Shown here piece after piece: positions 24,515 through 33,431 of a stretch of 64,000 nucleotides of DNA; the first letter of the stretch is position 1; each line of letters starts with the position of its first letter. The DNA comes from Deltaproteobacteria bacterium (GTDB lineage Bacteria > Desulfobacterota > Desulfobacteria > Desulfobacterales > Desulfosarcinaceae), in NCBI GenBank assembly GCA_021824175.1, contig JAKALP010000006.1, positions 1 to 64,000 on the forward strand, in the 5' to 3' direction. The position numbers and the translations under genes were made by a program. The notes beneath the pieces were generated by a model. That model was not told the DNA's origin. It was given only the letters and a program-made list of their open reading frames with translations, and did no database searches.

Positions 24515-26860
24515 TCATCTCATCCCGCCCGCAAAATCCATATTGATCCGGTTCTGGGCCAGCTCGATGCGCTTGAAAATCTCCTTAAGCAAGGCCTGGT
24601 CAATGCGTGAGAGTTTTTTAGGGTTCACGTAATTGTCGGGCACTTCACCTTTGACCAGGCTGTCGATCTGACACAGCAGCCGTTGTTGCATCAGGTAGCT
24701 GTAAGCTTGTTCCAGTTCGTTGTAGTCACGGTGTTTAAGTACTCGCTTCAGGCTCAGATGATAGAGTCTCTCCTGGGTATTGGTTTCGCTGATATTGTGA
24801 AACAAGGAGTAAATTCGGGCATAGTCCACGATGGGGGTCATGGCGCTTTTCAGATTGAATTTGTGGCGATGCTCGCCCTTGGACTCCAACACAAAGTTAC
24901 CGAAAAATCCGATGGGCGGCTTAAACACTTGGGCATTGACCGTCAGATCCCTGAAAAAGCGGGTCCAGCCGGCGATGGTCTCGAAGAGAAACAAGCGCAA
25001 TTCATCCACCAGATCCAATCGGCCGTAAGCCCCCCTGAAATCGAAGAAGATGGCCGACTCCAAGAGATCTTTGGGTGAAGAGACGCGAATCCAGGTTTTA
25101 AAGTAGTTCTTCCACTTGGACAGCGGCTGACACCACTTGGGATTCTGGGCCATGATGTTGCCTTCGCAAAATGAGTAACCGGCCTGATTGAGCCAGGTGC
25201 ACACTTGCAGGCCCAGTCTTAAGAAGTAAATCTTGACTTGCTCGAACTGTTCTTCGGGCACATCGGCAAAAACAATAGCATTATCCTGATCGGTCTTCAG
25301 GGTTTGCTCCATGCGGCCTTCGCTGCCCATCACCATAAAAGCGAAGGGCGTAGGCGCCGGCCCCAGACGCTCCAGGGCCGAATCGATGAGCTTGGTGAGG
25401 ATGGTATCGGAGATTTTGGTGATCAACTTGGTGGTCACGCGGGATTTGGCGCCGCTGGCGATCATGTGCTGGATCAGGTGCGGAACTTTGGCCTGCAACC
25501 TGACAATCTCTTCGATCCCGGAAGCGTCGGACAGCTCGCGGATGATGTGAAATGGTGATTGCTCCTGGGCCGAAAGAATATCCCGATGGGTCAGTACGCC
25601 CTTTACCTGGCCATGGTCATCCGTAACCGCCAGATGTTTGAGGTTGGCATCCATCATGGCCAGCAGGGCCTCGGAGACCAGGGCTTCGGCTTCAATGGTC
25701 TGAAGCGGGGTGGACATGATCTCCGCCACGGGACGACGGATATCCAATCCCGCGGCGATCACCTTGCTGCGCAAATCACTGTCGGTAATCACCCCGGCGC
25801 ATTCGCCTTGGGTGTTTTGGATGAAAATGGAGCTGCAGCCCCGCCGGCTCATGGCGGCCGCGGCCTCCTGGACGGTGGTGGTTGATCCGCAGGTCAGCAG
25901 TTGGGTGTGGTAGATGTCTCTGACCCGCAGATTGAAGAAATCGGTGGGATGCGCGCCGGACTCCGAAGTGCTTTTGATGATGGCGGCGTAGGAGCGATCC
26001 ATCATGCGCTTGCCGAATGTGTCGGTAAAATACGCCGCAAAGTTTTCATACTGCCGGCATAGCTTCAGGAATTTCTTTTTAGCCAGGGTGTAGAATTCGG
26101 CCTCTTCGCTGACGCGTACCGTGCGCACCGACAGACCGTTGTTGACCAGCATGGAAATACCTCCGTAGACTTCGCCTTCGCCCAGCATGACGTGCAACTT
26201 CTTTTCGCCGTCTTCTTCAAAATATCGCTCCACCGCGCCGCTTTTAAGGATATAGAGTCGATCCACGATGGAGCGGCCTTGGACGAAAAGAAGCGTCCCT
26301 TTGGCATGACGCGTCAAGCTCAAGTCATTGGCCAGATTTTGGAGTTCGACCTCCGGCAGAAAAGAAAAGGGCAGGATCCCGCAAAGGAATGTCACGGATT
26401 GGCCGGCCTGGAAGGAAGAAGCATAGGCCTTGTCCAGCATGCGCTCGTGAAAGGCCCGCAGAAAGTGATCCGCAAAGGCATTGTAGCGCTGGCAGATCTC
26501 CAAAAACAACTTGCCGGGCAGGGTCCAGGCAATGGTATTCTCCCGCGCCTCCACAGTACGCACCGATTTGCCGTGGTTGACCAGCAAAGAGATTCCGCCG
26601 AAGATATCGCCGCCGCCCAGCGTCCCTTTGAGCGTCTTTTCACCTTCCTGCTCGAAGAAAAGCTCCAGCAATCCTTCTTTGATGATGTAGATTTTGGAGA
26701 CCGTGGTTTTGCTTTGGGTAGCAATCAGGGTGCCTCTGGCAAAGGTCTCTTGCGTCAACAGGGTGCAGAGCTGTTTGACTTCACTATCCGGCAACGAAGT
26801 GAACACCGGCAATCCCGCCAGAAACTCGAATGCCTGGGAAGATGGATCGGTTTTTGACAT
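24515..26860 (-). CDS. double cNMP-binding, CBS-pair, DUF294 nucleotidyltransferase
   Basis: A 781-residue cytoplasmic signalling protein. Two cyclic-nucleotide-binding-like domains lie at about 15-140 and 160-290 (blocks GGGDIFGGISLLVNHG and GEGEVYGGISMLVNNG, clearly a duplication). A CBS pair follows at 310-435. The DUF294 nucleotidyltransferase-like domain has the motif GSEGRMEQTLKTDQDNA (residues 513-529), and the C-terminal DUF294_C helical domain reaches the end. The usual family member has a single cNMP domain, so this is an expanded form. It probably adenylylates or uridylylates a target in response to nucleotides. Its position between a receiver/exonuclease pair and propionyl- and acetyl-CoA synthetase genes mirrors acetate loci in other proteobacteria (recalled, not searched). 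Confidence 0.92.
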   Translation of the reverse strand: MSKTDPSSQAFEFLAGLPVFTSLPDSEVKQLCTLLTQETFARGTLIATQSKTTVSKIYIIKEGLLELFFEQEGEKTLKGTLGGGDIFGGISLLVNHGKSVRTVEARENTIAWTLPGKLFLEICQRYNAFADHFLRAFHERMLDKAYASSFQAGQSVTFLCGILPFSFLPEVELQNLANDLSLTRHAKGTLLFVQGRSIVDRLYILKSGAVERYFEEDGEKKLHVMLGEGEVYGGISMLVNNGLSVRTVRVSEEAEFYTLAKKKFLKLCRQYENFAAYFTDTFGKRMMDRSYAAIIKSTSESGAHPTDFFNLRVRDIYHTQLLTCGSTTTVQEAAAAMSRRGCSSIFIQNTQGECAGVITDSDLRSKVIAAGLDIRRPVAEIMSTPLQTIEAEALVSEALLAMMDANLKHLAVTDDHGQVKGVLTHRDILSAQEQSPFHIIRELSDASGIEEIVRLQAKVPHLIQHMIASGAKSRVTTKLITKISDTILTKLIDSALERLGPAPTPFAFMVMGSEGRMEQTLKTDQDNAIVFADVPEEQFEQVKIYFLRLGLQVCTWLNQAGYSFCEGNIMAQNPKWCQPLSKWKNYFKTWIRVSSPKDLLESAIFFDFRGAYGRLDLVDELRLFLFETIAGWTRFFRDLTVNAQVFKPPIGFFGNFVLESKGEHRHKFNLKSAMTPIVDYARIYSLFHNISETNTQERLYHLSLKRVLKHRDYNELEQAYSYLMQQRLLCQIDSLVKGEVPDNYVNPKKLSRIDQALLKEIFKRIELAQNRINMDFAGGMR

Positions 26861-26910
26861 GGCATTAAAGGCTCCCCCGAAACCCTTGTCGCCTCGCGGC
26901 CGCTTTGCGC

Positions 26911-26979
26911 TCGTTCCTACGCTCTGCGTGGGAACGTCTTTGGGAAGATTTGCGTTCCCACGCGGAGCGTGGGAACGAG
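26911..26979. repeat. pair of REP-like palindromes
   Basis: Two copies of the hairpin TCGTTCCCACGC-(AGAGC)-GTGGGAACGA type: 26911-26936 (TCTGC loop, one mismatch) and 26953-26979 (GGAGC loop). They are 16 bp apart in the 192-bp spacer between prpE and the DUF294 gene. The same family is at 4988 and 52325. Confidence 0.8.
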
Positions 26980-26984
26980 GGGAT

Positions 26985-27033
26985 CTTTGTGCCTTAGCCC
27001 CTTTGTGCCTTTGCGCTTTTGCAACTTTATGCG
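26985..27033. repeat. 8-bp-period array
   Basis: Units CTTTGTGC, CTTAGCCC, CTTTGTGC, CTTTGCGC, TTTTGCAA and CTTTATGC follow each other directly downstream of the propionyl-CoA synthetase stop (minus strand). Confidence 0.7.
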
Positions 27034-27052
27034 AGAAACAAAGGTCGACGTA

Positions 27053-28966
27053 TCACTCCTTCTTCTTCTCCGCTCCGGCATACCCGATGCGTTTGAGGGC
27101 CACTTGCATTTCGTCCAGAATGGCCGGATCGTCGATGGTCGCCGGCACGTTATAGGGCTGGTTGTCGGCGATCTTGCGGATAGTGCCCCGCAGGATCTTA
27201 CCCGAGCGGGTCTTGGGCAACCGTTTGACCGTGGTCACGGTCTTAAAGGCCGCCACCGGGCCGATGCGGTCGCGCACCATCTGCACCACCTCTTTTTCGA
27301 TTTGGGCCGGATCGCGGGTCACACCGGCCTTGAGCACGATAAAGCCCACCGGCACTTGGCCCTTGAGCTCGTCTTCCACGCCCAAGACCGCGCACTCGGC
27401 CACATCAGGATGATCGGCCAGCACCTCTTCCATGGCGCCCGTGGAGAGTCGATGGCCGGCCACGTTGATGATGTCATCGGTGCGCGACATGACGAAGATA
27501 TAGCCCTCTTCATCAATGAAGCCCGCATCCGCGGTCTTATAATAGCCTGGAAACTCTTTGAGATAGGAATTGAGGTAGCCCTCATCGTTATTCCACAGCG
27601 TAGGCAGAGTGCCGGGCGGCAAGGGCAGTTTGACCGACAAGGCGCCGATGTCGCCGGGTTTAACCGGCTTGCTGGTGGCGTCGAGCACCTGAACATTCCA
27701 GCCGGGAACAGCCTTGGTCGGCGATCCGGCCTTGACGGCAAAAGCCTCGATGCCCATGCAGTTGGCGGCGATAGCCCAGCCGGTTTCGGTTTGCCACCAG
27801 TGGTCGATGACCGGCACCTTGAGTTTTTCCTGGGCCCAGCGCAGGGTGTCCGGGTCGGTGCGCTCGCCGGCCAGGAACAGAGTCTTAAAATGGGAGAGAT
27901 CGTAATTGGCGATGAGCTTGCCGCCTGGATCTTGTTGTTTGATGGCCCGGAAGGCCGTGGGCGCCGTAAACAGGGCCTTGACCTTGTGCTGGGAAATGAC
28001 GCGCCAAAACGCGCCAGCATCGGGCGTGCCTACCGGCTTGCCTTCATACAGAATGGTGGTGCAGCCTTTGAGCAAGGGGCCATAGACGATGTAGGAGTGG
28101 CCTACCACCCAGCCCACGTCCGACGCGGCCCAATAGACATCGCCGGCTTCGACGTTGTAGATAGCCTTCATGGTCCACTTCAAGGCCACCATGTGGCCGC
28201 CATTGTCGCGCACCACGCCTTTGGGAATGCCGGTGGTGCCGGAAGTATAGAGAATGTAGAGCGGATCAGTGGCCGCCACCGGCACGCAGGCCGCGGGCTG
28301 GGCCTTGGCCATCTCCACTTCCCAATCCCAATCCACTCCTTGGCGCATTTCGGCTGCCTGCTGGGGCCGCTGCACGATGATGCAGCTTTGGGGTTTGGCC
28401 GTGGCGATCTCAATGGCTTTATCCAGCAAAGGTTTATAAGGCACCACGCGGTTGACTTCGATGCCGCAGGATGCTGACACGATCACCTTGGGCTTGGCAT
28501 CGTTGATGCGGGTGGCCAATTCTTTAGCCGCAAAGCCGCCGAAAACCACCGAGTGCACGGCGCCAATACGGGCGCAGGCCAGCATACCGATGACTGCTTC
28601 GGGGATCATGGGCATGTAGAGCAGCACGCGATCCCCCTTTTGAACCCCTTTGGCCATGAGTACTCCGGCAAACTGGGCGGTTAAATCACGAAGCTGAGCA
28701 AAGGTGTATTTCTGAATGGTTTGGGTCACCGGGCTGTCATAGATCAGGGCCACTTGTTGGCCGCGGCCGTTTTGAATATGCCAATCCAGGGCATTGAAAC
28801 AGGTGTTGACCACTCCGCCCCGGAACCAACGATAGAAGGGTTTGTTGCTGTCATCCAACACCTTGTCCCACTTTTTATACCAGTGGCAGTCTTCGGCCGG
28901 CGTGCGCCAAAACCCTTCAGGGTCCCGCAGCGACTGTTCGTATTGCTGTTGATATGGGCTGGTCAT
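27053..28966 (-). CDS. prpE: propionyl-CoA synthetase
   Basis: A 637-residue AMP-forming acyl-CoA synthetase that activates propionate (and more slowly acetate) with ATP and CoA. The N-terminus has the PrpE-typical VVNTCFNALD and VALIYDSPVT. The AMP-binding loop is YTSGTTGIPKG, the core WQTETGW, and the C-terminal catalytic Lys lies in RSGKILRGT. ATG 28966 was chosen for GGAGGACTGCC just upstream and for the PrpE-like start; the longer frame runs into repeats. It follows the acs gene in the same direction with a 245-bp repeat-rich spacer, so it may have its own promoter. Lys modification by acetylation is typical for the family. Confidence 0.9.
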   Translation of the reverse strand: MTSPYQQQYEQSLRDPEGFWRTPAEDCHWYKKWDKVLDDSNKPFYRWFRGGVVNTCFNALDWHIQNGRGQQVALIYDSPVTQTIQKYTFAQLRDLTAQFAGVLMAKGVQKGDRVLLYMPMIPEAVIGMLACARIGAVHSVVFGGFAAKELATRINDAKPKVIVSASCGIEVNRVVPYKPLLDKAIEIATAKPQSCIIVQRPQQAAEMRQGVDWDWEVEMAKAQPAACVPVAATDPLYILYTSGTTGIPKGVVRDNGGHMVALKWTMKAIYNVEAGDVYWAASDVGWVVGHSYIVYGPLLKGCTTILYEGKPVGTPDAGAFWRVISQHKVKALFTAPTAFRAIKQQDPGGKLIANYDLSHFKTLFLAGERTDPDTLRWAQEKLKVPVIDHWWQTETGWAIAANCMGIEAFAVKAGSPTKAVPGWNVQVLDATSKPVKPGDIGALSVKLPLPPGTLPTLWNNDEGYLNSYLKEFPGYYKTADAGFIDEEGYIFVMSRTDDIINVAGHRLSTGAMEEVLADHPDVAECAVLGVEDELKGQVPVGFIVLKAGVTRDPAQIEKEVVQMVRDRIGPVAAFKTVTTVKRLPKTRSGKILRGTIRKIADNQPYNVPATIDDPAILDEMQVALKRIGYAGAEKKKE

Positions 28967-29001
28967 GGCAGTCCTCCGAATCTTCAATGTAGAGTAAAAT
29001 T

Positions 29002-29072
29002 TCTCTCGCAAAGGCGCCAAGATCGCCAAGAATATTAATTGTCTCTTGGCGGTCTTTGCGTCTTTGCGAGAA
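29002..29072. repeat. inverted 8-bp-type repeat (CGCAAAG units) upstream of prpE
   Basis: TCTCGCAAAGGCGCCAAGATCGCC-type sequence at 29002-29032 is mirrored at 29043-29072 by CTTGGCGGTCTTTGCGTCTTTGCGAGA-type sequence. The two can form a long imperfect hairpin with a 10-base loop. The units again have an 8-bp period. A second GC-rich hairpin (GCCGGGGCG / CGCCCCGGC, 29138-29171) follows the acs stop and could be its terminator. Confidence 0.6.
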
Positions 29073-29211
29073 GCATTTCATAAAAATCAAACCAGCTTCG
29101 ACAAACCTCACGACTTCTCAACTCGTTCTTCCCGGTTGCCGGGGCGCCCTCCGGGTAACGGACGCCCCGGCCGATTTCGCTCCGGGAGGGATAAGGGTTG
29201 AGGCCTGGTAA

Positions 29212-31242
29212 CTACTTCACCATGGCCTTGATCTCATCCACGATATTGGGGTTGGCCAGGGTAGTCACATCTCCCACATCCTTTTTGTTGGAGATGGCGG
29301 CCAGCACCCGGCGCATGATCTTGCCGGACCGTGTTTTGGGCATGTCTTTGACGATCCACACTCTGCGCGGTTTGGCGATCTTGCCGATTTCATTGCACAC
29401 CGCGTCGGAGATCTTCTTTTCCAGTTCCGGCGAGGCATCGAAACCCGGTTTCAAGGCAATATAGAGATCGGGCTCTTTGCCCTTGATCTCATGGGCCACG
29501 GGCACCACGGCGGCCTCGGCGACTTCAGGCACGATCAAGGCCGCGGATTCGATCTCCTTGGTGCCCAGACGGTGGCCGGAGACATTGATGACATCATCGA
29601 TGCGGCCCAGGATGCGGTAGTAACCGTCCTTGGCCTGCACCGCGGCATCGCCCGTCAAATAGGGCCAATCCTGCCAGCGTTTGCTCTTGGGGTCCTTACA
29701 ATAACGGGCGTAGTAGTTTTGCACAAACCGGTTGCGGTCGCCCCAGATGGTCTGGAATCCGCCCGGCCAGGGATTGCGGATACAAATGTTGCCGGCCCGG
29801 CCGCAGCCCGCGGGCAGCTCGTTGCCGTCCTCATCGTAGATCACCGGATGAATGCCGGGCAGGGAGGGTCCGGCGCTGCCTGGTTTCATGGGGGTGATGG
29901 CCGGCAGGGTGCTGCACAAGAAGCCGCCGGTCTCGGTCTGCCACCAGGTATCCACGATGATGGCCTCACCCTTGCCCACTTCCTTATAGTACCACTTCCA
30001 CACTTCCGGCTCGATGGGCTCGCCAACGGTGGTCATGTGTTTGAAATGATAATTGTACTTGGCTGGCTCGTCTGGCCCGATCTTGCGCAGGGCCCGGATG
30101 GCCGTGGGCGCGGTGTGGAAGATATTGACCCCCAGGTCCTGGGCGATGCGCCAGGGCCGTCCGGCATCCGGATAGTTGGGCACTCCTTCGTAAATCACGG
30201 TGGAGGCGCACAATGACAGGGGGCCGTAGACAATATAGGAGTGGCCGGTGATCCAGCCGATATCGGCCATGCACCAGTAGACGTCTTCGGGATGAATATC
30301 CTGCACAAACTTGGAGGTGCCGGTCACATAGGCCAGATAGCCGCCCGTGCTGTGCTGGCAGCCCTTGGGCTTACCGGTGGTGCCGCTGGTGTACATCAGG
30401 AAGAGCGGCGCCTCGGCCGGCATGGAGACCGGTTTGACACGCTTGCCATAGAATCTTTTCAACTCTTCGTTGATGAAGAAGTCGCGGCCTTTGACCATGG
30501 GTGTTGGGGTGGAAGACTTGCCCGGATAGCGCTGCCAGACCAGCACCTTGTTTACCGTCTGGCCGTCCTTGGCCGCAAGCTCCACGGCGATGTCGGCGTT
30601 CTTCTTGTGATCCAAGAGGGTACCGCTGCGATAATAGGCGTCCATGGTGATTAACACATTGCTCTTGGAGTCCACGATGCGGTCGGCGCAGGCCCTGCCG
30701 CTGAACCCGCCGAACACTTCCGAATGGATGACACCCAGGCGGGCGCAGGCCAGCATGGTGATGGGCAGCTCGGCCGACATGGGCATGTGCAAGGTGGCCC
30801 GGTCGCCGGCCTTCAGACCGGCAAAATCGCGCAGCAGGGCCGTGAATTCATTCACCCGCACCCAGAGCTCCTGGTAAGTGATGTGTTCGACCTTCTCTTC
30901 TTCCAGCTCGGGCACGAAATGAATGGCGGTCTTATTGCGGTTTTTGGCCAAGTGACGATCGATACAGTTATGGCTGGCATTAATGCGGCCGCCCACGAAC
31001 CATTTCCAGCAGGGGGCATCGCTGGTGTCCAAAATCGTGTGCCAATATTCATCCCACTCCAGCAAATCGGCATACGCCTTGTAGCAATTGGGAAAATTGT
31101 CCAGGCTGAACTTCTCGTAGATCGCCGGGTCCGTCATATTGGCCTGGGCAATGAACTGCATGGAGGGATAGAAATAATCCTCCTCTTGCCAATGCACCGC
31201 GATTTGAGCTTCGGACACATGGGTAATGTCTTTTTCGGTCAT
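29212..31242 (-). CDS. acs: acetyl-CoA synthetase (AMP-forming)
   Basis: A 676-residue enzyme that makes acetyl-CoA from acetate, ATP and CoA. It has the AMP-binding loop YTSGTTGKPKG, WWQTETGG, the ribose-binding YLTGDAA and the C-terminal catalytic Lys in KTRSGKIMRR. Its length (about 650-670 is usual) and N-terminal block WKWFVGGRINASHNCIDRH fit Acs. ATG 31242 follows CAGGAGGCAGGAT. It is the first gene of the minus-strand row acs, prpE, DUF294, receiver, exonuclease fusion, so the row may form an acetate-sensing and activation locus. The 514-bp region upstream should hold its promoter, which I could not identify. Confidence 0.95.
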   Translation of the reverse strand: MTEKDITHVSEAQIAVHWQEEDYFYPSMQFIAQANMTDPAIYEKFSLDNFPNCYKAYADLLEWDEYWHTILDTSDAPCWKWFVGGRINASHNCIDRHLAKNRNKTAIHFVPELEEEKVEHITYQELWVRVNEFTALLRDFAGLKAGDRATLHMPMSAELPITMLACARLGVIHSEVFGGFSGRACADRIVDSKSNVLITMDAYYRSGTLLDHKKNADIAVELAAKDGQTVNKVLVWQRYPGKSSTPTPMVKGRDFFINEELKRFYGKRVKPVSMPAEAPLFLMYTSGTTGKPKGCQHSTGGYLAYVTGTSKFVQDIHPEDVYWCMADIGWITGHSYIVYGPLSLCASTVIYEGVPNYPDAGRPWRIAQDLGVNIFHTAPTAIRALRKIGPDEPAKYNYHFKHMTTVGEPIEPEVWKWYYKEVGKGEAIIVDTWWQTETGGFLCSTLPAITPMKPGSAGPSLPGIHPVIYDEDGNELPAGCGRAGNICIRNPWPGGFQTIWGDRNRFVQNYYARYCKDPKSKRWQDWPYLTGDAAVQAKDGYYRILGRIDDVINVSGHRLGTKEIESAALIVPEVAEAAVVPVAHEIKGKEPDLYIALKPGFDASPELEKKISDAVCNEIGKIAKPRRVWIVKDMPKTRSGKIMRRVLAAISNKKDVGDVTTLANPNIVDEIKAMVK

Positions 31243-31756
31243 ATCCTGCCTCCTGCTGATTGGGATGATTGAAAGTGGGGATGGCCCCAATGGTTTTGCT
31301 GTAAATTATGTGTCTCGACAAAGGAAAAGGTCTATATGACTTTTGTTCTGTACAACCGAAGCATTTGATGGAGTCTGTTCATATAAGAGTGCCAGACCAT
31401 CCGGACATTATTTTCGCACACCATTATCACTATCTATGGTGGTCGTGTGACGCCTGTAATCTAAAATAAATCAGACGATTAGCGCCACGTAGAGGATCTG
31501 GTGCGGGGGGAATAGTCTTCGCGTTGCCTAAGCTCCAATTTGTGAATGGGTTCAAACTCTAACGTGTTCATTAAAAATGGTTTTCTTTGCGAGCCATTTT
31601 TTGAATTCAAATTCAAGAGATGAATTGTATTTATCCTTTATTTAGACATAGAAACTCTGAACAGAGTTGTCAACAGAAAAGTGAGCATTGAAGCGGCCGC
31701 AGCCCTTGCCGGCTGGACCTCCGTGATGCTATGGATATTTGCCAGGAGCGCAATTC
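31243..31756. other. 514-bp divergent spacer upstream of acs
   Basis: No gene is seen. It must hold the promoter of acs (minus) and probably that of the small Cys-rich gene (plus). The clearest structure is AACTCTG-AA-CAGAGTT at 31653-31668, a perfect 7-bp palindrome that could be an operator. No convincing sigma-54 or sigma-70 box pair was found. Confidence 0.5.
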
Positions 31757-31951
31757 ATGTCCGAGAACCATCCCATTACTGAAAAGACCATCTGCAGCCG
31801 TTGCGGCCAGCCCATGGGCAATACCTGCGACCAGGCATCGGTCCCAACGTCGAACGGCTGCCAGTGCCTGGACCGACCCCCCCAGGCCTCCTTTGACCCC
31901 GATACCATCGCCAATTTTGATCTTTACGAAATGTGCCGATTTTACCGGTAG
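31757..31951 (+). CDS. small Cys-rich protein (64 residues)
   Basis: A 64-residue protein starting at ATG 31757 with AGGAGCGCAATTC before it. Five Cys in CSRCGQPMGNTC and CQC suggest a zinc-ribbon-like or metal-binding knuckle, and the C-terminus is acidic/aromatic. It is not a family I recognise. It is on the plus strand, divergent from acs, with the GNAT gene 147 bp downstream. Small size makes it uncertain, but start context and Cys spacing support a real gene. Confidence 0.5.
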   Translation: MSENHPITEKTICSRCGQPMGNTCDQASVPTSNGCQCLDRPPQASFDPDTIANFDLYEMCRFYR

Positions 31952-32098
31952 TTTCATGGTCCTGACCTTGGGACTTCACCAAGAATCACCGCCGTGGCAG
32001 CACACTTCTTGCATTTTGGAATCGTTTTGTGATAGGTAGCCCGGCAAACGCTTACGGCTTTTAAAAGTCCCATTGTGCCAAGGGGTTATGAAGCAAGG

Positions 32099-33100
32099 AT
32101 GCCGCGACTATACATTGAAGAGTACACCCGCGCGTTGGCGGGCAAGACGGTTTGCATTGCCATCCGCGAAGGCATTTTGCGCGATAATTTCAACGCCGTA
32201 GTCGAAGACATCAAACTGCTCAACCGCCTGGGCCTAAAAACCGCCCTTTACCACAACATCCCCAACCGCTTCGCCAATCAAAAATATTTCCGTTTCCTGT
32301 CGGAGCGTTTGCCCGAAACACGCATCGTGCGCGCGCCGCCGGATGTGGATTTCTATACCTTTGTGCTGGACCACGAAGAGCATGTGCATAAGCTGATCTT
32401 TCTGGAACGCAAGATGCTGATCGACCAGACCGGGCAAAAAATCAATGCCATCACCACCCAGGGGGTGCGCCAGAACATCAGCGCCTGGGGCGATTTGATC
32501 GCCAATACCAATTTCAAGGGGGTCATGGAACGCATTTGTGTGCGTATCGACAGCGGCCAATACGACCGCGTGCACATCCTGGCGGCCGGCCGCAACGCCA
32601 TCAAACATGAGTTGTTCACCATCGAAGGTTTCGGCACACTGATCGCCAACAACTTCGTGGAGCATTTTCAGCCCGTGGCCAGCGATGGGGACGTGCGCAT
32701 CATCGACGGCATCCTCAAACTCTACGCCCACGAAGGGTATCTCAAACCGCGCACCAAAGAGTATTTGATGGATAACCGCAACAACTTCTTTGTCACCCTG
32801 ATCGACGACATCGTAGTGGGGTGCGTAGAGAAAAAGATCATCAACTATCAAACCGCCGAAATCGCGGCATTGGCCATCTCCACCAAATTCCGCAACCAGC
32901 GGGTGGGGGTCTTCACCGTCCAAGCCTTCATGGAAACCATGCGCAAACAGGGTTACAACCGCTTCATCTCCCTAACCAACAATCCCAACCTTAAAAAGCT
33001 CTATGAAACTATAGGCTTTACTCCTTGCGACTTTGCGGAGTATGCGGACCGTCAGGCGGCATCGCCGGGGGTGGCGATGTACTTCTTCAAAATGACTTAA
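32099..33100 (+). CDS. GNAT acetyltransferase with ArgA-like N-terminal kinase-fold domain
   Basis: A 333-residue protein. The first 70 residues align well with the start of amino-acid-kinase domains of N-acetylglutamate synthases (EEYTRALAGKTVCIAI, then FNAVVEDIKLLNRLGLKTALYHN), but the nucleotide-binding KxGG motif is replaced (IREG). The C-terminal half is a GNAT fold with acetyl-CoA loop TKFRNQRVGVFTVQ and a following NNPNLKKLYETIGF. It is shorter than ArgA (about 440). It may be an N-acetylglutamate synthase of a divergent type or an acetyltransferase with a regulatory amino-acid-binding domain. ATG 32099 is used, although an in-frame GTG at 32075 exists. Convergent with the hybrid kinase. 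Confidence 0.8.
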   Translation: MPRLYIEEYTRALAGKTVCIAIREGILRDNFNAVVEDIKLLNRLGLKTALYHNIPNRFANQKYFRFLSERLPETRIVRAPPDVDFYTFVLDHEEHVHKLIFLERKMLIDQTGQKINAITTQGVRQNISAWGDLIANTNFKGVMERICVRIDSGQYDRVHILAAGRNAIKHELFTIEGFGTLIANNFVEHFQPVASDGDVRIIDGILKLYAHEGYLKPRTKEYLMDNRNNFFVTLIDDIVVGCVEKKIINYQTAEIAALAISTKFRNQRVGVFTVQAFMETMRKQGYNRFISLTNNPNLKKLYETIGFTPCDFAEYADRQAASPGVAMYFFKMT

Positions 33101-33431
33101 TGCACCCACCGTCGTAATTACGATGACATATTGTTTCACCACAGGGCACAAAGGGACTAAGGGGTTAAGGGAATAAGAAGTGTTTTTGTGGTTTTGGAAG
33201 GGGGATAAACTGTCTTTGTCTCACCGAATGTTCGAAAAAGTACTCCCTTTCCCCGTGGGGAAAGGGGCCGAAAATGGGAAATTATGAAGGACAAGGACAT
33301 TAAAAATCCCTTAGCACAACCAAAACGCTAAGTGCCGATAGGCAACTATCAACTTTGTCCCTCACTTCCTTTGTCCCTCAGTCCCTTTGTCCCTTGTGAT
33401 TAGAATAAACTGACCGGCGAGGCTACTCTCC
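33101..33431. repeat. 331-bp convergent spacer with two 8-bp-period arrays
   Basis: No gene is seen. At 33138-33177 the units GGCACAAA, GGGACTAA, GGGGTTAA and GGGAATAA occur. At 33352-33398 the opposite-strand units CTTTGTCC, CTCACTTC, CTTTGTCC, CTCAGTCC and CTTTGTCC occur. The two arrays point towards one another across about 175 bp, so the spacer could fold into a large stem. Confidence 0.7.

Noticed and set aside
26969-28477. A 502-codon plus-strand open frame antisense to prpE
   Set aside because: PrpE on the other strand has all family motifs. The antisense product is His/Gly-rich with no ribosome site.
31243-31756. Sigma-54 promoter for acs
   Set aside because: TGGCAC is present on the minus strand but the GC pair at the proper spacing is missing.
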